A stretch of 64,000 nt of DNA from Astropecten irregularis (lineage: Eukaryota > Echinodermata > Asteroidea > Paxillosida > Astropectinidae). Shown here one piece after another: positions 35,195-46,622 of the stretch (its first letter is position 1; each line of letters begins with the position of its first letter). Both the position numbers and the translations under genes were made by a program. The stretch lies in assembly GCA_963971285.1 (NCBI GenBank), contig OZ020248.1, forward strand, positions 25,657,764-25,721,763, written 5' to 3'. Below the pieces are notes generated by a model. It was not told where the DNA came from. It saw nothing but the letters and a program-made list of their open reading frames with translations, and did no database searches.

Positions 35195-35339
35195 ATTTGA
35201 AAAGTAAACAAAGAAAAATTGACTAGAGCGGGATTCGAACCAGCGACCTCCGGAATACCCTACCGGCACTCTTACCAACTGAGCTATCCAGCCTTATGTT
35301 GGTGGTGTCCCAAATAGTCAATTATCTTTGTTCGTTTGA
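35195..35339 (-). mobile_element. Fold-back element enclosing a tRNA-like unit, copy 1
   Basis: The tRNA-like unit occupies 35221-35293 (minus), with box A TAGCTCAGTTGG and box B GGTTCGAATCC intact and the stem GGCTGG at its 5' end. The anticodon arm (CCGG-loop-CCGG) has an unusual loop, and the acceptor stem does not close. On either side, CAAAGAAAAATTGACTA and TAGTCAATTATCTTTG are inverted repeats, and the same layout occurs at 55411-55555. It is therefore a repeat family and not a working tRNA gene. Confidence 0.7.
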
Positions 35340-35667
35340 CAGTCAGAAGACACGAAACCACTACCACTATATCCCAAGGATCATTGAAGATACATCACAG
35401 CATTAGAATGCTGCAACCTGGGAAACAGTACATGGGGGATCACTAAAAGAGGATGCAGCTTTTAAATCAATGCAATCATCAAATTTCCCTTGTGGTTATT
35501 TGATGATTCAGTTTCATTTGAGTTTTAAATAAATAGTTTAAGTCAGTTTAGGCTGTGTTTATATAGTGACGCACTTTATATTGGCTTGATATGATTCTTC
35601 CTTGTAAATGATAACATCCCAAAATGAAGCTAGTACTTCCTCCATTGGTACAAAGCCAAAGACTGAT

Positions 35668-35716
35668 GCCTGGCCTTTTCGAAAGGAGGCTTAGGCTCAG
35701 ACTCAGGCTCAGGCTT

Positions 35717-35748
<32 letters not shown>

Positions 35749-35935
35749 CTCTGTACATGGACATGTATGCTGAAAATATAGGTTGTGGTTTTTCATTGGA
35801 GCTGAAGCTCTGTTTTCCTTTTCAAACCTGAGAATCTACTTCAGAACCGCAGCCAAAAGCCTCTATTTTTATATCTGTTATTTTAGAATGAATTCATGAA
35901 ATGGTGCCTGAGCCTGAGCCTCCGTTTCTAAAACA
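35668..35935. repeat. TIR element whose TIRs are (GGCTCA)n repeats, copy 2
   Basis: The left arm GGAGGCTTAGGCTCAGACTC continues into about eight GGCTCA units (to 35750). The right arm is GGTGCCTGAGCCTGAGCC ending near TCTAAAACAAAG. It shares the core with copy 1. Confidence 0.7.
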
Positions 35936-37599
35936 AAGTGAGTTGAATCAAGGCTAGTTTAATACGACCGAGACACTGCTGTTTGCTCCTCACTTAACTG
36001 TAACAAACACTGAAGCAAAGATAGGCTGAGTGAAGTCGATCGTATAAATGTGCCCTTACACGATGTCTGGTACTCCCAAGTCCCAGTCCCACACTGTAGA
36101 GCTGGCTGCTGGAGACACGGCATGCAACATTTAGCGATACAATTATATTACTCCAGCCTGGTGTGGCACGGTCGTATCATTGGCAGACTTTCGGTCCCTC
36201 TAGTCTAGGGGCAAATGATACAAGACATTTGGCTGTAAGAGTAACCGACATCGTAATTGCTCCACAGACTCCCAACAATAGCATACTTTAAACCGAGACG
36301 GCAACATCAGCAAGGTCAATTTGTAGACAGGTACATGTATTTAATGCACCACGTGCCGGCTTAAAGGCGGGTTACTGACGCCATTTGCTGAAACACAGGC
36401 CAAGGAATTTCACAGTTGATGTTGGCCTCCAACTGCCCCAGCATCAAATGTCAAACAGCTGCTTAGCGGGAAATGATCCGCTTAGCAAAATTGGATGAGA
36501 ACCGGTTAAATGCAATGTGCATCTTACATGGATCTTTGGCTGGTAATCTGTATTGCTAAGCAAAGCTTATGTACAGTGCATAGTAAAATATTAAACTGGC
36601 CCTACTGTATGTTCTGCTGAATTTTTAATTTTCTAACCGCAGAAAACTGCCAGGGACGTTAGGATAAATACAATTGTACAATTACAATACATCATGTACA
36701 TGTACACTGTACATCAAAAAAAAAGACAGTTCAGTACGTGTATCACCAACATACTTAACACTGTACAGGTATCATACATGTGTACATGTATACTGTAGCC
36801 TGGTACATGTACACATATTTTTACCATCAGGCGACAATCACTAAATCATGATCATTACTGCGTGCCTATTGTCATGTGACCATTATGAGATCATTGTCAT
36901 GAAACCATTTCTCTATCATCCGATCATGAAACGTGGCTTACATGTACATTTGTAATACACGTGCTGCAGCAGCATCCCATAGGCTTGTGTGTAATACACA
37001 CATACATGTAATTTCTAGCTGAAGCCAAGTAATACACGTACTGTACATTGTAATTCGGATACCTGGCTACTGTTGCAGCTGTACACGTACGACATGATGA
37101 TAAAATCAGAGAAGACGCTAGTTCCACTGTATATAATGTAATTGTAGAGAAATTCAGACACCTACAGTACCTATTGTTGCAGCTGTACAACATGATGATA
37201 AATTCAAGGAAGATATGTATGTACCTATACTCAGATGTACACTGTACATGTACAGTACCTTGTGTAAATGTACAGTATCATGTACAATACATGTTTTAAT
37301 GAATGTACATGTACATTAATCATACATGCAACATGAAAAGGGCCTGTCCCACTAATGGCAATTAGTACCTGTGACTCATGAGACCATCACACAAGACTCT
37401 TTTTCCACGTAATCCCAGTCAAACAGACCACGTACACAGAGCTATTTAGCGATAACACAAGTTACATGTACAGGTACAGTACTTCATCAATCTCTGGAGT
37501 AAAAGCATCATGTACATGTGTAAGAGCTATGGGATAAACAAGATGGAGACAGTGAAGGCCATTTTGAAGCCAGAGATTGATGTACAACGTTTATGCAAT
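35936..37599. other. Non-coding stretch rich in TACATGTA
   Basis: Contains a fragment of the TGCTTAGC palindromic family at about 36455-36560 and many GTACATGTAC words (36690-36810, 37230-37310, 37500). No exon is supported. Confidence 0.4.
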
Positions 37600-37803
37600 G
37601 CGGGTTTATTTTGCTACCACCATTTTCTGTCCTAAATGAAATGAAGGGCTTGAGATACATACATGTCGAAGCTGGAGCCTTTTTTCGGCTTCGTCATGTG
37701 GCACAACTGCTTCATTTTGTTTTGTGGGTGGTTTTTTGTGGTGGTTACCAAATACATGTAAGACCCAAGCCTAGCCTCAAGCCTGGTTTCGTCGAGGCCC
37801 ATA
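37600..37803. repeat. TIR element, AAGCCTGGTTTCGT family, left end worn
   Basis: GTTTATTTTGCTACCACCAT and the right arm AGCCTCAAGCCTGGTTTCGT match 3549-3771. The left terminal arm is missing. Confidence 0.55.
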
Positions 37804-37812
37804 AAAAGACCT

Positions 37813-37977
37813 GGGGCCGATTTCATAAAACTTATGACGCGTCGCAGAGTAAGACGCATCCTTTCTCTATGGACTCATCGCATAGACGTGACGCGTCGCA
37901 GCTACATGTACATGTACATGTATGACGCGTCACAAATCGAGTTGTGACAAGTCGCAGAGCTTTATGAAATCGGCCCC
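37813..37977. repeat. Palindromic MITE with GACGCGTCGCA sub-repeats
   Basis: The ends GGGGCCGATTTCATAAAACT and CTTTATGAAATCGGCCCC are inverted. The interior repeats TGACGCGTCGCA or close variants about five times, and the centre has expanded to TACATGTACATGTACATGTA. Confidence 0.75.
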
Positions 37978-40122
37978 TGTTTGTCTAAAGTTTGCTCTCT
38001 TTATACTGAAAACCTCTCAAAATGTCTGGTAAACTGACTTCACTCAACTCCACGCGCACATTCAAAATTTCAATTCCCCTGAGTATAAAATACACAGTCG
38101 CTGTATTCACCTGATTCGCGGCAAGCTCTTGTACTCCAGTAACCTTCAAGTCTGGACTGATTTGGCATCTTCACAAAGGAGATGTATGTACATCTTCAAT
38201 TCAACCAAGCACTTCAACATAACCACAGGAAAATATCAGATGACAGACAACTGAAAAAGGGAGACTCATTTTCTACTAAACTCACCATGGGAGACTTGAC
38301 GGTCTTTTCTAATTTCCAAATGTAAGCTCTCCCTACTATTATGCATACACTGTACATGTACTGTACATATGTACATGTACATGACAATGAGCACATGATC
38401 AGAATTGCACAGCTGTAGTTTACGCTCAGCTAGAGGCAGCAAAAAGGAGCATTCAATTTCGCAACCACAGAAGTTTTCTACTGAGAAGCAATGTACATTA
38501 TACACAAGGATATATATACATGTATGCACAATAGGGCCTACAAAAGCAAAACTCATTGCTTGTATGCCGTGAATAGTGTTAATACACGTTTGACTGATTG
38601 GTACAGTACATGTCTATGTGCATGTACTGTATGCATTCAATAAAGCATTTGCGGCATATGGACGGATTCAATAATTCATGTACTATACAATATCAAAATG
38701 TATTCAGTTTTATAGCTTTTCATTCAACAATCGGCAATGCAGCCACAATGGCCTACAGTATACACTGCCTTTTCCAAATCCATTTTGATGGATGTAATAC
38801 AAAAATGATGGCGCAGGACGATTGTTTGTAAAGACCACCCAGGATTCTCTACCATTATTATAGTGCATCTATTCTAGACGATTCACTCCAGCATACGGTA
38901 TCAACATGCAGAACATATGCAGACTGCAGGCTAAAACGATACTGCAGACATGGATCGTGATACAATGTTGGGATTGTAGACACAGTGTAACATGAGATTA
39001 CAATGTAGGCCTACTACATAGTAACAGTGTATGCAGTATATGGCTGTAACATTCACATCCGATATGATTGCCACAATGACCGACATAATATGCATGATAT
39101 AGACCTATACATACATACTAGTGATACTACCTTCTTGAGCTACCGATCATAGCATCCTCATATGTTCCTCCACAAATACTTGTCATAATTTCACAAATCT
39201 TACTCGGGTCAAATTCATAACCCCCGTCGGCTCAGTCAGAAATTACCGCTCGCCGACATGCACGCCCATGTCCCGTCCCTTCCCATGTCGCTCTCCGACT
39301 CCCCGAGTAATCCCGTTCTGGACCTAATGAGCTCAAGAGGGGAAGATGTACCCGGTAGGCATGGCGATTGGATGAAGCAGATGGGGGGAGGGGTGGGGTG
39401 AGATTCATGAGTAAATGAGCAACAGGAGTGATGAGGAGAGAGTCCGTGGAGGAACTGAGAAAGTGCTGAGGATGCTGGGGGATGATGGGATTCTCCAGAC
39501 GAGCTTCAAGCAGGGTTATATGCATACAGTGTACATTGTACAGAATGTACACGTACAAATGTATGCCTATATTAATTGAGGCTCATGTACATGTGTACAC
39601 TATATACTGCATACATTTACATTAATTCTGCATTTTCCTGAAGACGGCCAGAGCATAGGCCTACTGGCCGGAACTTCAATTTGAACGGCTCTTTTCAGAG
39701 CCACCCCATACTCACAAAAGAGATACAAGTATGTAAATAAAATACTGTATGTCAAGTGGTGTTACCACAAACCTTGTACTACTTTATACATGTATTCTGT
39801 ATACCGATGACATTTCTGGTACTGTACATACATGTACATGTACCGTATGTATACATGTACAATGTAAGATGTGTACATTTTTATGTAAGATTCACATTAC
39901 AGTAGAAAGCTAATTTGATTTTAGGGTACGACTGAAAAACAAAATACTTACAAACCTGCCTAAGGCCAAACGAAACAGTCTTGAAACAACAACAACCTGA
40001 CAAGCCTGAGGGAGCTCCAGCAGCCAAATTACCGGCCTCATGCTACTAGACAATGTCAAACCTACAATTATTAAAATACAAATTTTCTTTCAACAAGCCT
40101 CACACGCAGTACAGAAACCATA
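37978..40122. other. Non-coding stretch rich in TACATGTA
   Basis: No supported exon. Bases 39235-39500 are less AT-rich and hold minus-strand open frames without recognisable features. Confidence 0.4.
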
Positions 40123-40237
40123 GGGCCTGTTTGTTTCGCCGTGAATCTTGGTCGCCATATTTGATCCTGCCACAGGTAGGATACGCTAAAATGCGATTGC
40201 CGGATCACCGATCGCGTTCCTGAAACAAACAGACCCT
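40123..40237. repeat. 115-bp MITE with GGGCCTGTTTGTTTC ends
   Basis: The left GGGCCTGTTTGTTTC mirrors the right GAAACAAACAGACCC. The inner 'gatcctgccac' and 'gcgattgccggatcaccgatcgcg' are GC-rich. Flanking duplication is not clear. Confidence 0.65.
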
Positions 40238-41405
40238 TACTTTATGAGTCCCCAGGGCCCAGGCTGCCCAATTAGTTATCATTTCCTGACAGCAATTAAA
40301 ATCCTACAAGCACAATAATAAACAGTCTCTGTCTTGTCTGCGACGGGATGCTTTCAGGCTAAGGAGTACAAAATCCCTATTACCGTACTCTATACGGTTT
40401 TTAATGATCATAATTATCTACATATAAGAGCCACTGAGAACAGGCAACACCACACACTGCAGAGATTCTCTTAAAACAGGCCTTTGAGTTTTTCATTTGC
40501 GAAGTGAGATAATAGGCCTTATTTACTGTGCATCCATCCATCCTGCACTCGAAGCAGTGCAATCAAAACAAGGCTTGGATTCAAATAGTCTGGTGCCCGT
40601 TTTCTTTTTAGAATTTGTGTTATCTTTTCCAATGGGTACACAAGGAAGTTGACAAAATGGATGTACCATGAATAAGGCCTATGGCAGGTACATGTGTGTG
40701 TGTGTATTAAAGCTAATGCAAATTCAATGATTCTCGTTCACATAGCCATCAAGTTTCCAACCAGGTTTTGGAAACAGGGATTTCAAGGGTAGGACTGGGA
40801 CAGGGTGTCCTAAACAGTAAGCAAGTTTGCCAAAAAAGATGCCCAGACACTCCGGACGCTAAACCATCAGCGAATACATTCACTGATTCAGGGCAGGCTT
40901 CTTGGGAAAGCCAACAGCCTAGCACTAGTATAATATGAATTGCATTGTACACAATGGGTGGATATGGCATCAAGATATCACTTCGTTCCCAGCTTGGGGC
41001 TTGTTTGCAAGAACCACTACCAAAACCACAGAGCTACACTGTACATGCACTATAAAAATTACAGCAGCAATATTCATATTAGTCAAGGGAATTCTGATTT
41101 TGAAAGGGAAAAGTGAACGAAACCCAGACAGCAATCTTGGCATACTCAAATAACACAGCCTCAGCATTCAAATTCATTTCATAAAAGGCCTGCTCCTTGC
41201 TATACATGTATATATCGTGTTTGGGGATAGTGCAAAAGAAAAACAAACATCTTTGTGCAGTTCAATCTGTCGGGAGACAATCACAACAAAAGGAAAAGCT
41301 TTGTTAGCAATAACGTCAGCTGCAAAACAAACATACAACGGCTGTCTATGAAATCAAAGTCATAACTTTAGCTATCATGATTCAAGTAATAAAGTGCTGC
41401 AAACT
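40238..41405. other. Non-coding stretch, nothing recognised
   Basis: No exon, tandem array or bounded element is visible; a short (GT)n run lies at 40694-40704. Confidence 0.4.
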
Positions 41406-41645
41406 GGGGCCAATTTCATGGAACTGCTAAGCTAAAAAAAAACTGCTTATCACAAAAAAATGTCTTGACAAATAAAACAAACCACCATTAAAAATTCTAT
41501 TTGATAATTATGATCGGCGAACAATATTAGCCAAAGAACATGTGATAAACAACACATATGGAAAATTGGTTGTTAATCCTGTTTTTATTAAGACAGAAAT
41601 GTCATGCTTAGCAAATGTTTGTGCTAAGCAGGGCCATGAAATCGT
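41406..41645. repeat. Palindromic MITE, GGGGCCAATTTCATG subfamily
   Basis: It begins GGGGCCAATTTCATGGAACT and ends GCTAAGCAGGGCCATGAAAT. The interior 'aaccaccattaaaaattc' matches 43701-43948. Confidence 0.65.
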
Positions 41646-41904
41646 ATCTATCCATCCACCAAAATAATGGCCTGAAATATGTAATGCTTAGCCTTAGACA
41701 TGTTAGAGTGATGAGGGCCAGTGGTTTTGATTCTAGCCATTGAGAAAGATCCTGCTTGAATCAAAATCCCTCCTGAAATCTAAGCAGAAATTAAAAGAGC
41801 TAATCCCTCTCGCTAAAATTCCAAAATAATGAGTTTTAGTCATTTAGCCACTTTTACACAATGTACATGTGTCTCTTTGCGCGTATTACTACATGTACAC
41901 GTGT

Positions 41905-42195
41905 ATTATCCCTGGTCATAGGGCTACATTTACATTCCTGACACAATCTCAACTCCCTGGGGAGTATACAGCCCCGGCTGCTGTAAAGCGCAAGAAGGCT
42001 AATCAAGCACACAAAGCCATCTCAGTCCTCCTGTGCAGCAGCATGGAGGTGCAGGTACCAAGAGAAGCAATATGTGACAAAGCGTCTTGCCCAAGGACGC
42101 AAGCACCACTAGTCCATGGCTGGATTCGAACCCACAATCTGTAGATTGACCACAGGACCTTGGGTACGGCACGCCAGACCACTAGGCCACAACAC
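41905..42195 (-). mobile_element. tRNA-derived SINE
   Basis: On the minus strand, the head GGTGTTGTGGCCTAGTGGTC (box A-like) is followed by GGGTTCGAATCCAGC (box B) at about 42117-42132. The body then carries CTTGCGTCCTTGGGCAAGAC, a core typical of many animal SINEs. The tail continues to about 41905. A shorter relative is at 29450-29515. Confidence 0.7.
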
Positions 42196-42199
42196 CCCC

Positions 42200-43700
42200 A
42201 CAACATGAGTGCAGTGTTGTGCTACCCCTGACGAAGTTAAAACCTACATTTCCTCAGACAGAGAAAGGGAAAGGATTATCACATGCTTGAAGAAACTTCA
42301 CTGATGTCTTCCAACTGCCTAGACCACCATAGAGCAAGGACCAGAGCTGCGACACATTAGTCGCCAGAGGCCATCATGCATGTGGATTTGAAAGACTGGT
42401 GGACAGCCCACGGAACAGACAAACAGGCCAACAGCATAACAAGCAAACATAAGTTGCTGACGGAAGGTAGAGTACGATAAAATAAACTTCAGAGTCATCT
42501 ACAGTTCAGAGAGTCCACTTCTAGGGTCGGGGGAGATGAGGATCTCCCATCCCCTACTTCTTCTTCTTCTTCTTATTCTTATTATCTATTTCTGGTAATG
42601 AAACCAAGGATTCCTCAAAAGCGCCCTAGGCACTGTAGCTGGAAAGCCTGATGAAACCTTGTTTATGGAAAGATGATGAGAAGAAGATACAGTTTTAGAG
42701 GTGGGAGGAAAACCCCAGAGTAATATTCTGGGTCAAACCCATCGAATCAGGTAGGAACTGAAAACCCAATCCACTTGTGGACCGAGTTGGACTTGAACCC
42801 GGTCCGCCAGAGGTAAAAGGCGAGGAAAGAACTGCTATGCCAACCTGACTCACCTTCTCTCAGAAGGCAATGATGCCGTGGAATCCCTTTCTAATTTTTC
42901 ACTAACTGGGTTTTTACCCGACAAGGAACAAAGTCTACAAAGAACTGATGAAGTGACCTTTAGAAAATCACTCCATCAAAAAACCTTCATAATTATTTCA
43001 TGCATTGCCATCCCCCCCCTCCCCCCTCCCCTGTCCCCGCCCCCTCCCCAGCCCCTGACAAAAACTGTTTTATCAATCAATGTCACATGATTAAACCATT
43101 AAAAGGAGGAAACACTTTTAATCTTCTACACAGATGAGCCATAATGACAAAACTTCATGAAATTTCTAACATGTAAAATACCAGAGGCATGCACTTTTAG
43201 TTTCATTTTTTGTTTGTGGTTTTTTTTTTTTTATCAATTTAGACAAGTTTCTCTATTGGATTTTCAACATAAAAAACCTGTACCGATAATGGAAATTGAC
43301 AAGTTGCACAAATTACGACAAGTACATGTATGTTAGTTAGTATACTGTAGGCCTATAAGTTACAATGCCCCTGTCCCTGTTTGTAAAGTATGTACATGTG
43401 CATATATGTGCATCTATTCTTGTACTGTATCTGGCAAAATGTTTAGTCTCATCTGCGTGTATAAATAGTGACTTGTTTATTTAGACGGTTTCTCCGAAGT
43501 CCGTATACAGTTCTTCTTGTAAAGATCGTGTTTGTCTGCACTCCGAGTCACCCAATGATAAGAATCAAAGCTACTGTCTCGATCTGTCATCAAAGCTGTC
43601 TAAGCTGTGATGACACAAAATCTATTCCACTAGTTTCACATGAATTCACAAATTGGAATAGAAAGACAGAGGAAAACATCAACGTAAATGTAGCTCATCA
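42200..43700. other. Non-coding stretch with tRNA-like remnant and microsatellites
   Basis: Bases 42560-42592 are a (CTT)n microsatellite. Bases 42780-42850 read on the minus strand as a tRNA-like remnant (GGGTTCAAGTCCAACTCGG). A C-rich run lies at 43010-43050. No exon is supported. Confidence 0.45.
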
Positions 43701-43948
43701 GGGGCCAATTTCATGAAGCTGCTAAGCAGTAAGCACAACAAAATTGCTTAGCACAAAATGTCTAGCACCAAACAACAAACCACCATTAAAAATTCCATTT
43801 GACATTCAAGGTCAACGAACAACAGCCAAAGAACAATCACAAGTGATAGACAACACATGGAAATTTGGTTGTTAATCCTGTTTTTATTAAAGGGGAAATT
43901 TCATGGTTAGCAAATTTTTATGCTAAGCAGGGCCATGAAATTAGTCCC
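43701..43948. repeat. Palindromic MITE, GGGGCCAATTTCATG subfamily
   Basis: The ends GGGGCCAATTTCATGAAGCT and AGCAGGGCCATGAAATTAGT are inverted with a few changes. Inner arms contain TTTGCTAACC and GCTTAGCA-type words. Confidence 0.65.
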
Positions 43949-44395
43949 GGTAGTAGAAGGCTCTTTTTGAAAGTTCAGAATTTTCTTTAAAATCTGGAGT
44001 CATCTGCCGTGGTTCACCAGAAGTACACAATGTAGGCCTACACACGTGAGATGTACAGTAAATGCCATGCATGTGTCGTTCACGTGATCGTACTTCAATG
44101 AAGCACACACATGATGCATATTCTGAGAATGTCCACGACCTACAGTTACCGTAATTAAGCGTTGGTTCAGCAGCCTGCAACGCTCGTGGAAACGATCATT
44201 CATGATGGAGCTAGAACTCATGCGCAACTCTGAAACACACATGCACAGCACTCACCATCAACTTGAACCTGATATACTGTACAGGCCAATCCCGCCCATT
44301 ACACAAATGAAAATAGCAGCTCATGCCACTCAAGCCAGCACTCCAACTTCGAAGCGAAATGACGGATGGCGAATAATGTTGTTTCAACCATGTAG

Positions 44396-45531
44396 TAAGG
44401 CTGTGCCAGGTTAAACGTTTAAACGTTTAAACGTGTACAAAGGCACTACACGTTCAGTATTTTAGTAAACGTTTAAACGACAAAAAAAATCCATTGTGTT
44501 TTTGTTTGCATTTGTCCCTCTATTTGTCAATGTAATACACTGTACAATAAAGTATTGTTCACGACACTCAACTCCGATTACCAAGTGGCCGAAACTTTTT
44601 TTATTTCCAGCAGAAAACACCTCAAAGAATATAACAATAAACTACAGTGATAGCCGGCATAATATTCATCAACCTCCGAATATGTTTACTTTGCTTTCCT
44701 TGGTTGGTACCCACAGTATATTCAACACATGAATTAACAACCCATCAAACAAACGGGACCAGCGGCTTTCAGGCAACCACGTACGTGCGTGTGAACTTTC
44801 AGTAGCTGTCACAAAATGCAGTGTCAACCAATAGCATTGATCATGATAGCCAATCGAGGATCATTATTGGATGAAGCTATAAACCACCAGCCCTTTACTC
44901 CAAAATAAATTCACGATCTCACCCCCCCCCTATTATGTCTCCACCTATTATGTCTCCAACTCCTGAACTGTCTCCAGCTGTGTCAACACATCATAATTGG
45001 CAGGTCTTTTGTAAAGCTGGGTTCAGATTTCTGGGTCAAGAAAAAAAACACCATGAACGTCTTTTGTCGGCAAAATGGGCCAAACAACAAAGGGATGTAT
45101 ATCTTATCTATGTTCTGTTCTGATCGGAGCAGAATAAAGGCTGAAGGAAAATCTCCAGTTACGTTGACCTTTGCCTATTAGCAGGCATGCGCACATCATA
45201 CCAATTTGTTTGTTACTGCCCAGTAACTGTGGTTGGAAAGTCAACTCATTTTAATACCTTCGGGTCAGGATTTCAGGCAACTTGGGAAAATTGAAATACT
45301 TTTGTTCCTCGTGTAAAGTATAAGGGTCGGAGAGTCACATCGCTGACGTGACGCCACCTTTCGTGATTTGGGGTTCACGATTAAATACTCCCCCCAACAA
45401 GAATGGAATAAAATGTCTTTCATTTTCCTGTATCTTAAATTTACCTGCCGCAGACCAACGTTTAAACGTTTAAACGTGTGAAAAAGTTTGGTTTAAACGG
45501 TTAGTAAATTAAACGTAGATGCACACCCTTA
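44396..45531. mobile_element. 1.1-kb non-autonomous hAT element with perfect 8-bp target duplication
   Basis: The octamer CCATGTAG occurs at 44388-44395 and again at 45532-45539. Inside, the ends TAAGGCTGTGCC and TGCACACCCTTA are inverted (10 of 12). Both subterminal regions carry arrays of the palindrome AAACGTTTAAACGTTTAAACG (44413-44434, 44467-44479 and 45459-45476), probably transposase-binding sites. Open frames inside (44496-44732, 44935-45123) show no transposase motif, so it depends on an autonomous partner. Confidence 0.85.
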
Positions 45532-45924
45532 CCATGTAGGCACTTCAGAGTACAAATACTACAAATGTACCTGTGCCTATCTACTAACACAGACCGTAAT
45601 ACCTACAGTGTATGCAGTTTGCAGATGCCGCAGAACTTGGGCCCACTAATGGAAAGCACGTTCCCTGACCAAACAATTAATGACCGGGACCGGGGCGTGC
45701 AAGCACTAATGCGGGTATTAAAACCCCCCGCCATTCCACCAATCACCTTTCCTCAGGGTTCAATTATCCTGACAAAGGAGAATGTGAACTAGAAATGCTA
45801 ATGTCACCAATGTTTCTTTCAAATACATTACATGTAAAGTTCTGTAATGTCTACTGAAACACCTGACCCTCCCTCAACATCATGTATCTAAATGCACACA
45901 CGTGCCACTGCCAGTGTCAGGTGA

Positions 45925-46053
45925 CAATAGCGTTCCGCACTAATGACGTCACACCATGCATGCACGCGCACACATACCCCAACTCACCATACGTTTGCAT
46001 GGCTGGTTGCAATGTTTGTCTGAGGTTCGGTGCTATTTTTAGGCAGTGCTATT
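45925..46053. repeat. MITE with CAATAGCGCTCCGCACTAA ends, diverged copy
   Basis: The left end CAATAGCGTTCCGCACTAAT runs into GACGTCAC. The right part ('gcaatgtttgtctgag' to 'agtgctatta') matches 55833-55994 but the right tip is worn. Confidence 0.6.
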
Positions 46054-46337
46054 AGCCGAGTCTTGGTTACTTCTAATTACTTTGAAAGCATCACAATGTG
46101 ATTTTCTACATAATTTTCTGTTGTCAGCCAAATTTGTGAATATGACTCATAAAAAAAACAATAAAAAAAGGAAAATGGATAAAAAATCAAAAGATTGTCT
46201 TTTAAAAACAACACGAACAAAACCAAAAAGCACTGGTAATAAACCATAATTATAACATACATACATGTATGTTTCATGCTTAATCAATTTTTACACTCCA
46301 GCAGTAGGCCTACTGCAAAACCTGTGCAAGATGCGGG

Positions 46338-46435
46338 TATGCAATATAATTTCTGAAAAACCATTTATAACCTTCATAGTAAATATTATGTACTACGAAG
46401 GATATATAAATGGTTTTTCAGAAATGTGCAATATG
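46338..46435. repeat. 98-bp near-perfect hairpin
   Basis: TTCTGAAAAACCATTTATAA on the left is answered by ATATAAATGGTTTTTCAGAA on the right. Outer arms GTATGCAATAT and ATGTGCAATATG are direct-like and not perfectly paired. It could be an old fold-back element or a precursor-like hairpin. Confidence 0.6.
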
Positions 46436-46501
46436 TCTGATTATTATATTCAACTGCGGAAGAAAAAACTTACAAGTCTGGTTCACAAAATACATCAGGG
46501 C

Positions 46502-46622
46502 AGGGCTCGAATTTTTTTGAAAAAAAAATCACTAGACAGCCAGACTAGTGCAGTACACTTAACTAGACCGACACTGAAATCACTAGACTCGGTCCACGGT
46601 CTAGTGGATATTTCAAGCCCTG
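46502..46622. repeat. MITE with CAGGGCTCGAA ends
   Basis: CAGGGCTCGAATTTTT on the left mirrors ATTTCAAGCCCTG on the right. The interior repeats ACTAGAC-type words. No flanking duplication found. Confidence 0.6.

Noticed and set aside
35221..35293. Functional tRNA gene on the minus strand
   Set aside because: The acceptor stem does not close, the anticodon loop is irregular, and the same unit with the same flanks recurs at 55437, so it is a repeat.
39232..39558. 108-codon minus-strand frame
   Set aside because: Composition is slightly GC-rich but there is no domain, splice site or start context.
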